Below, piece after piece: positions 63,539-64,000 of a DNA stretch of 64,000 bases. The stretch lies in the NCBI GenBank assembly GCA_964036275.1, contig OZ038437.1:9496304-9560303 (forward strand), given 5' to 3'. Position 1 is the first letter of the stretch, and each line of letters starts with the position of its first letter. The position numbers were made by a program, and so were the translations under genes. Source of the DNA: Litoditis marina (taxonomy: Eukaryota; Nematoda; Chromadorea; Rhabditida; Rhabditidae). The notes beneath the pieces are model-generated. The model was not told the origin of the DNA and did not search any database. It worked only from the letters and a program-made list of their open reading frames with translations.

Positions 63539-64000
63539 CTTTATGTTCGCAATTAGCGAGACAACAATCGTAAAATCAATTATAGAAGAGCGAGCCTGAA
63601 CAGCGAACATAAAGCTCAACTTGGAAACATAACGCGGTACTAGAAAACATAACGCGGTATTGCCAACAGTTTTTAGGCTTGGTTATCAGTGAAGTTATGG
63701 GAAATATTTAAACCTGCCCAGATCAGTGCAAAGTGTAAAAGAAGAAAACCATATATGCTGTTCGAATTAAATATTTGTCACATTTACTTTAGTTTACCTA
63801 TTAAAAAGGCTTAGGCTTAGGTAAGCCATGGTTCCTAGAATAGGTCGTTGAACCTCAAGTCACTGGCTCGTTGCGCCTCAGGTTACTGGCTCATTGCAGT
63901 TTAAGGCAAAATTATGAGGGAGAAATTTGGATTACCGACATCCGACATGTTTTTTTTATATTATATGATTCTAATGGTTACCATTTTCTGTGAACTCGTA
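63539..64000 (+). repeat. Tandem array unit D, cut by the window edge
   Basis: The first 462 bp of the 700-bp module again, so at least a fourth unit follows. Confidence 0.88.

Overview
This is eukaryotic DNA, most likely from a chromadorean nematode. Coding segments are split by introns whose 3' ends read almost uniformly TTTTCAG, and several small secreted-protein genes have such an acceptor a few bases before the ATG. The gene content also fits: a kin-15/16-like tyrosine kinase, a thaumatin-like gene and BEL/Pao and DIRS retroelements. The species cannot be told from the window. All multi-exon models were assembled by eye from splice signals, phase continuity and protein motifs.

Layout. 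1-4.3 kb is largely non-coding. 4.6-8.9 kb (+) holds a membrane-type tyrosine kinase gene and 11.0-16.1 kb (+) an MLK-like kinase gene, both with miniature repeats in their introns. 16.3-19.4 kb has a doubtful gene, a very small secreted-peptide gene (-) and a LINE relic. 19.4-25.7 kb is a segmental duplication carrying two secreted beta/gamma-crystallin-like genes, part of a third, LINE ORF1 relics, a hAT-type element made of AATTGG repeats and a 541-bp inverted repeat. 25.8-41.5 kb (-) is one seven-exon thaumatin-like gene. Its third intron is 13 kb because a LINE relic sits in it, and that relic has been split by a complete 11.6-kb BEL/Pao retrotransposon with seemingly identical 706-bp LTRs and a 5-bp target duplication.

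From 44 kb to the end is a young array (units about 3.97 kb) with three copies of a 64-aa secreted cysteine-rich peptide gene. A 6.2-kb DIRS-type tyrosine-recombinase retrotransposon has inserted between the first and second copies; the uninterrupted site survives twice in the array.

Three points stand out. (1) The BEL/Pao element appears to encode a 441-aa protein from four phase-compatible exons; one intron removes all of gag-pol, a layout like the multiply spliced regulatory genes of complex retroviruses, and the product carries a coiled coil, an Arg/Ser-rich tract and three zinc knuckles. (2) The DIRS element's Gag-RT frame is divided by five phase-consistent spliceosomal introns and starts with an RS domain. 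(3) The crystallin and thaumatin-like genes, which are not homologous, share a promoter block (TGACTCA plus TATATAAACCTC) about 335 bp before their ATGs, and the cysteine-rich peptide genes have two TGACTCA sites in their upstream DNA. This suggests a common bZIP-driven programme for secreted, possibly defence-related, proteins.
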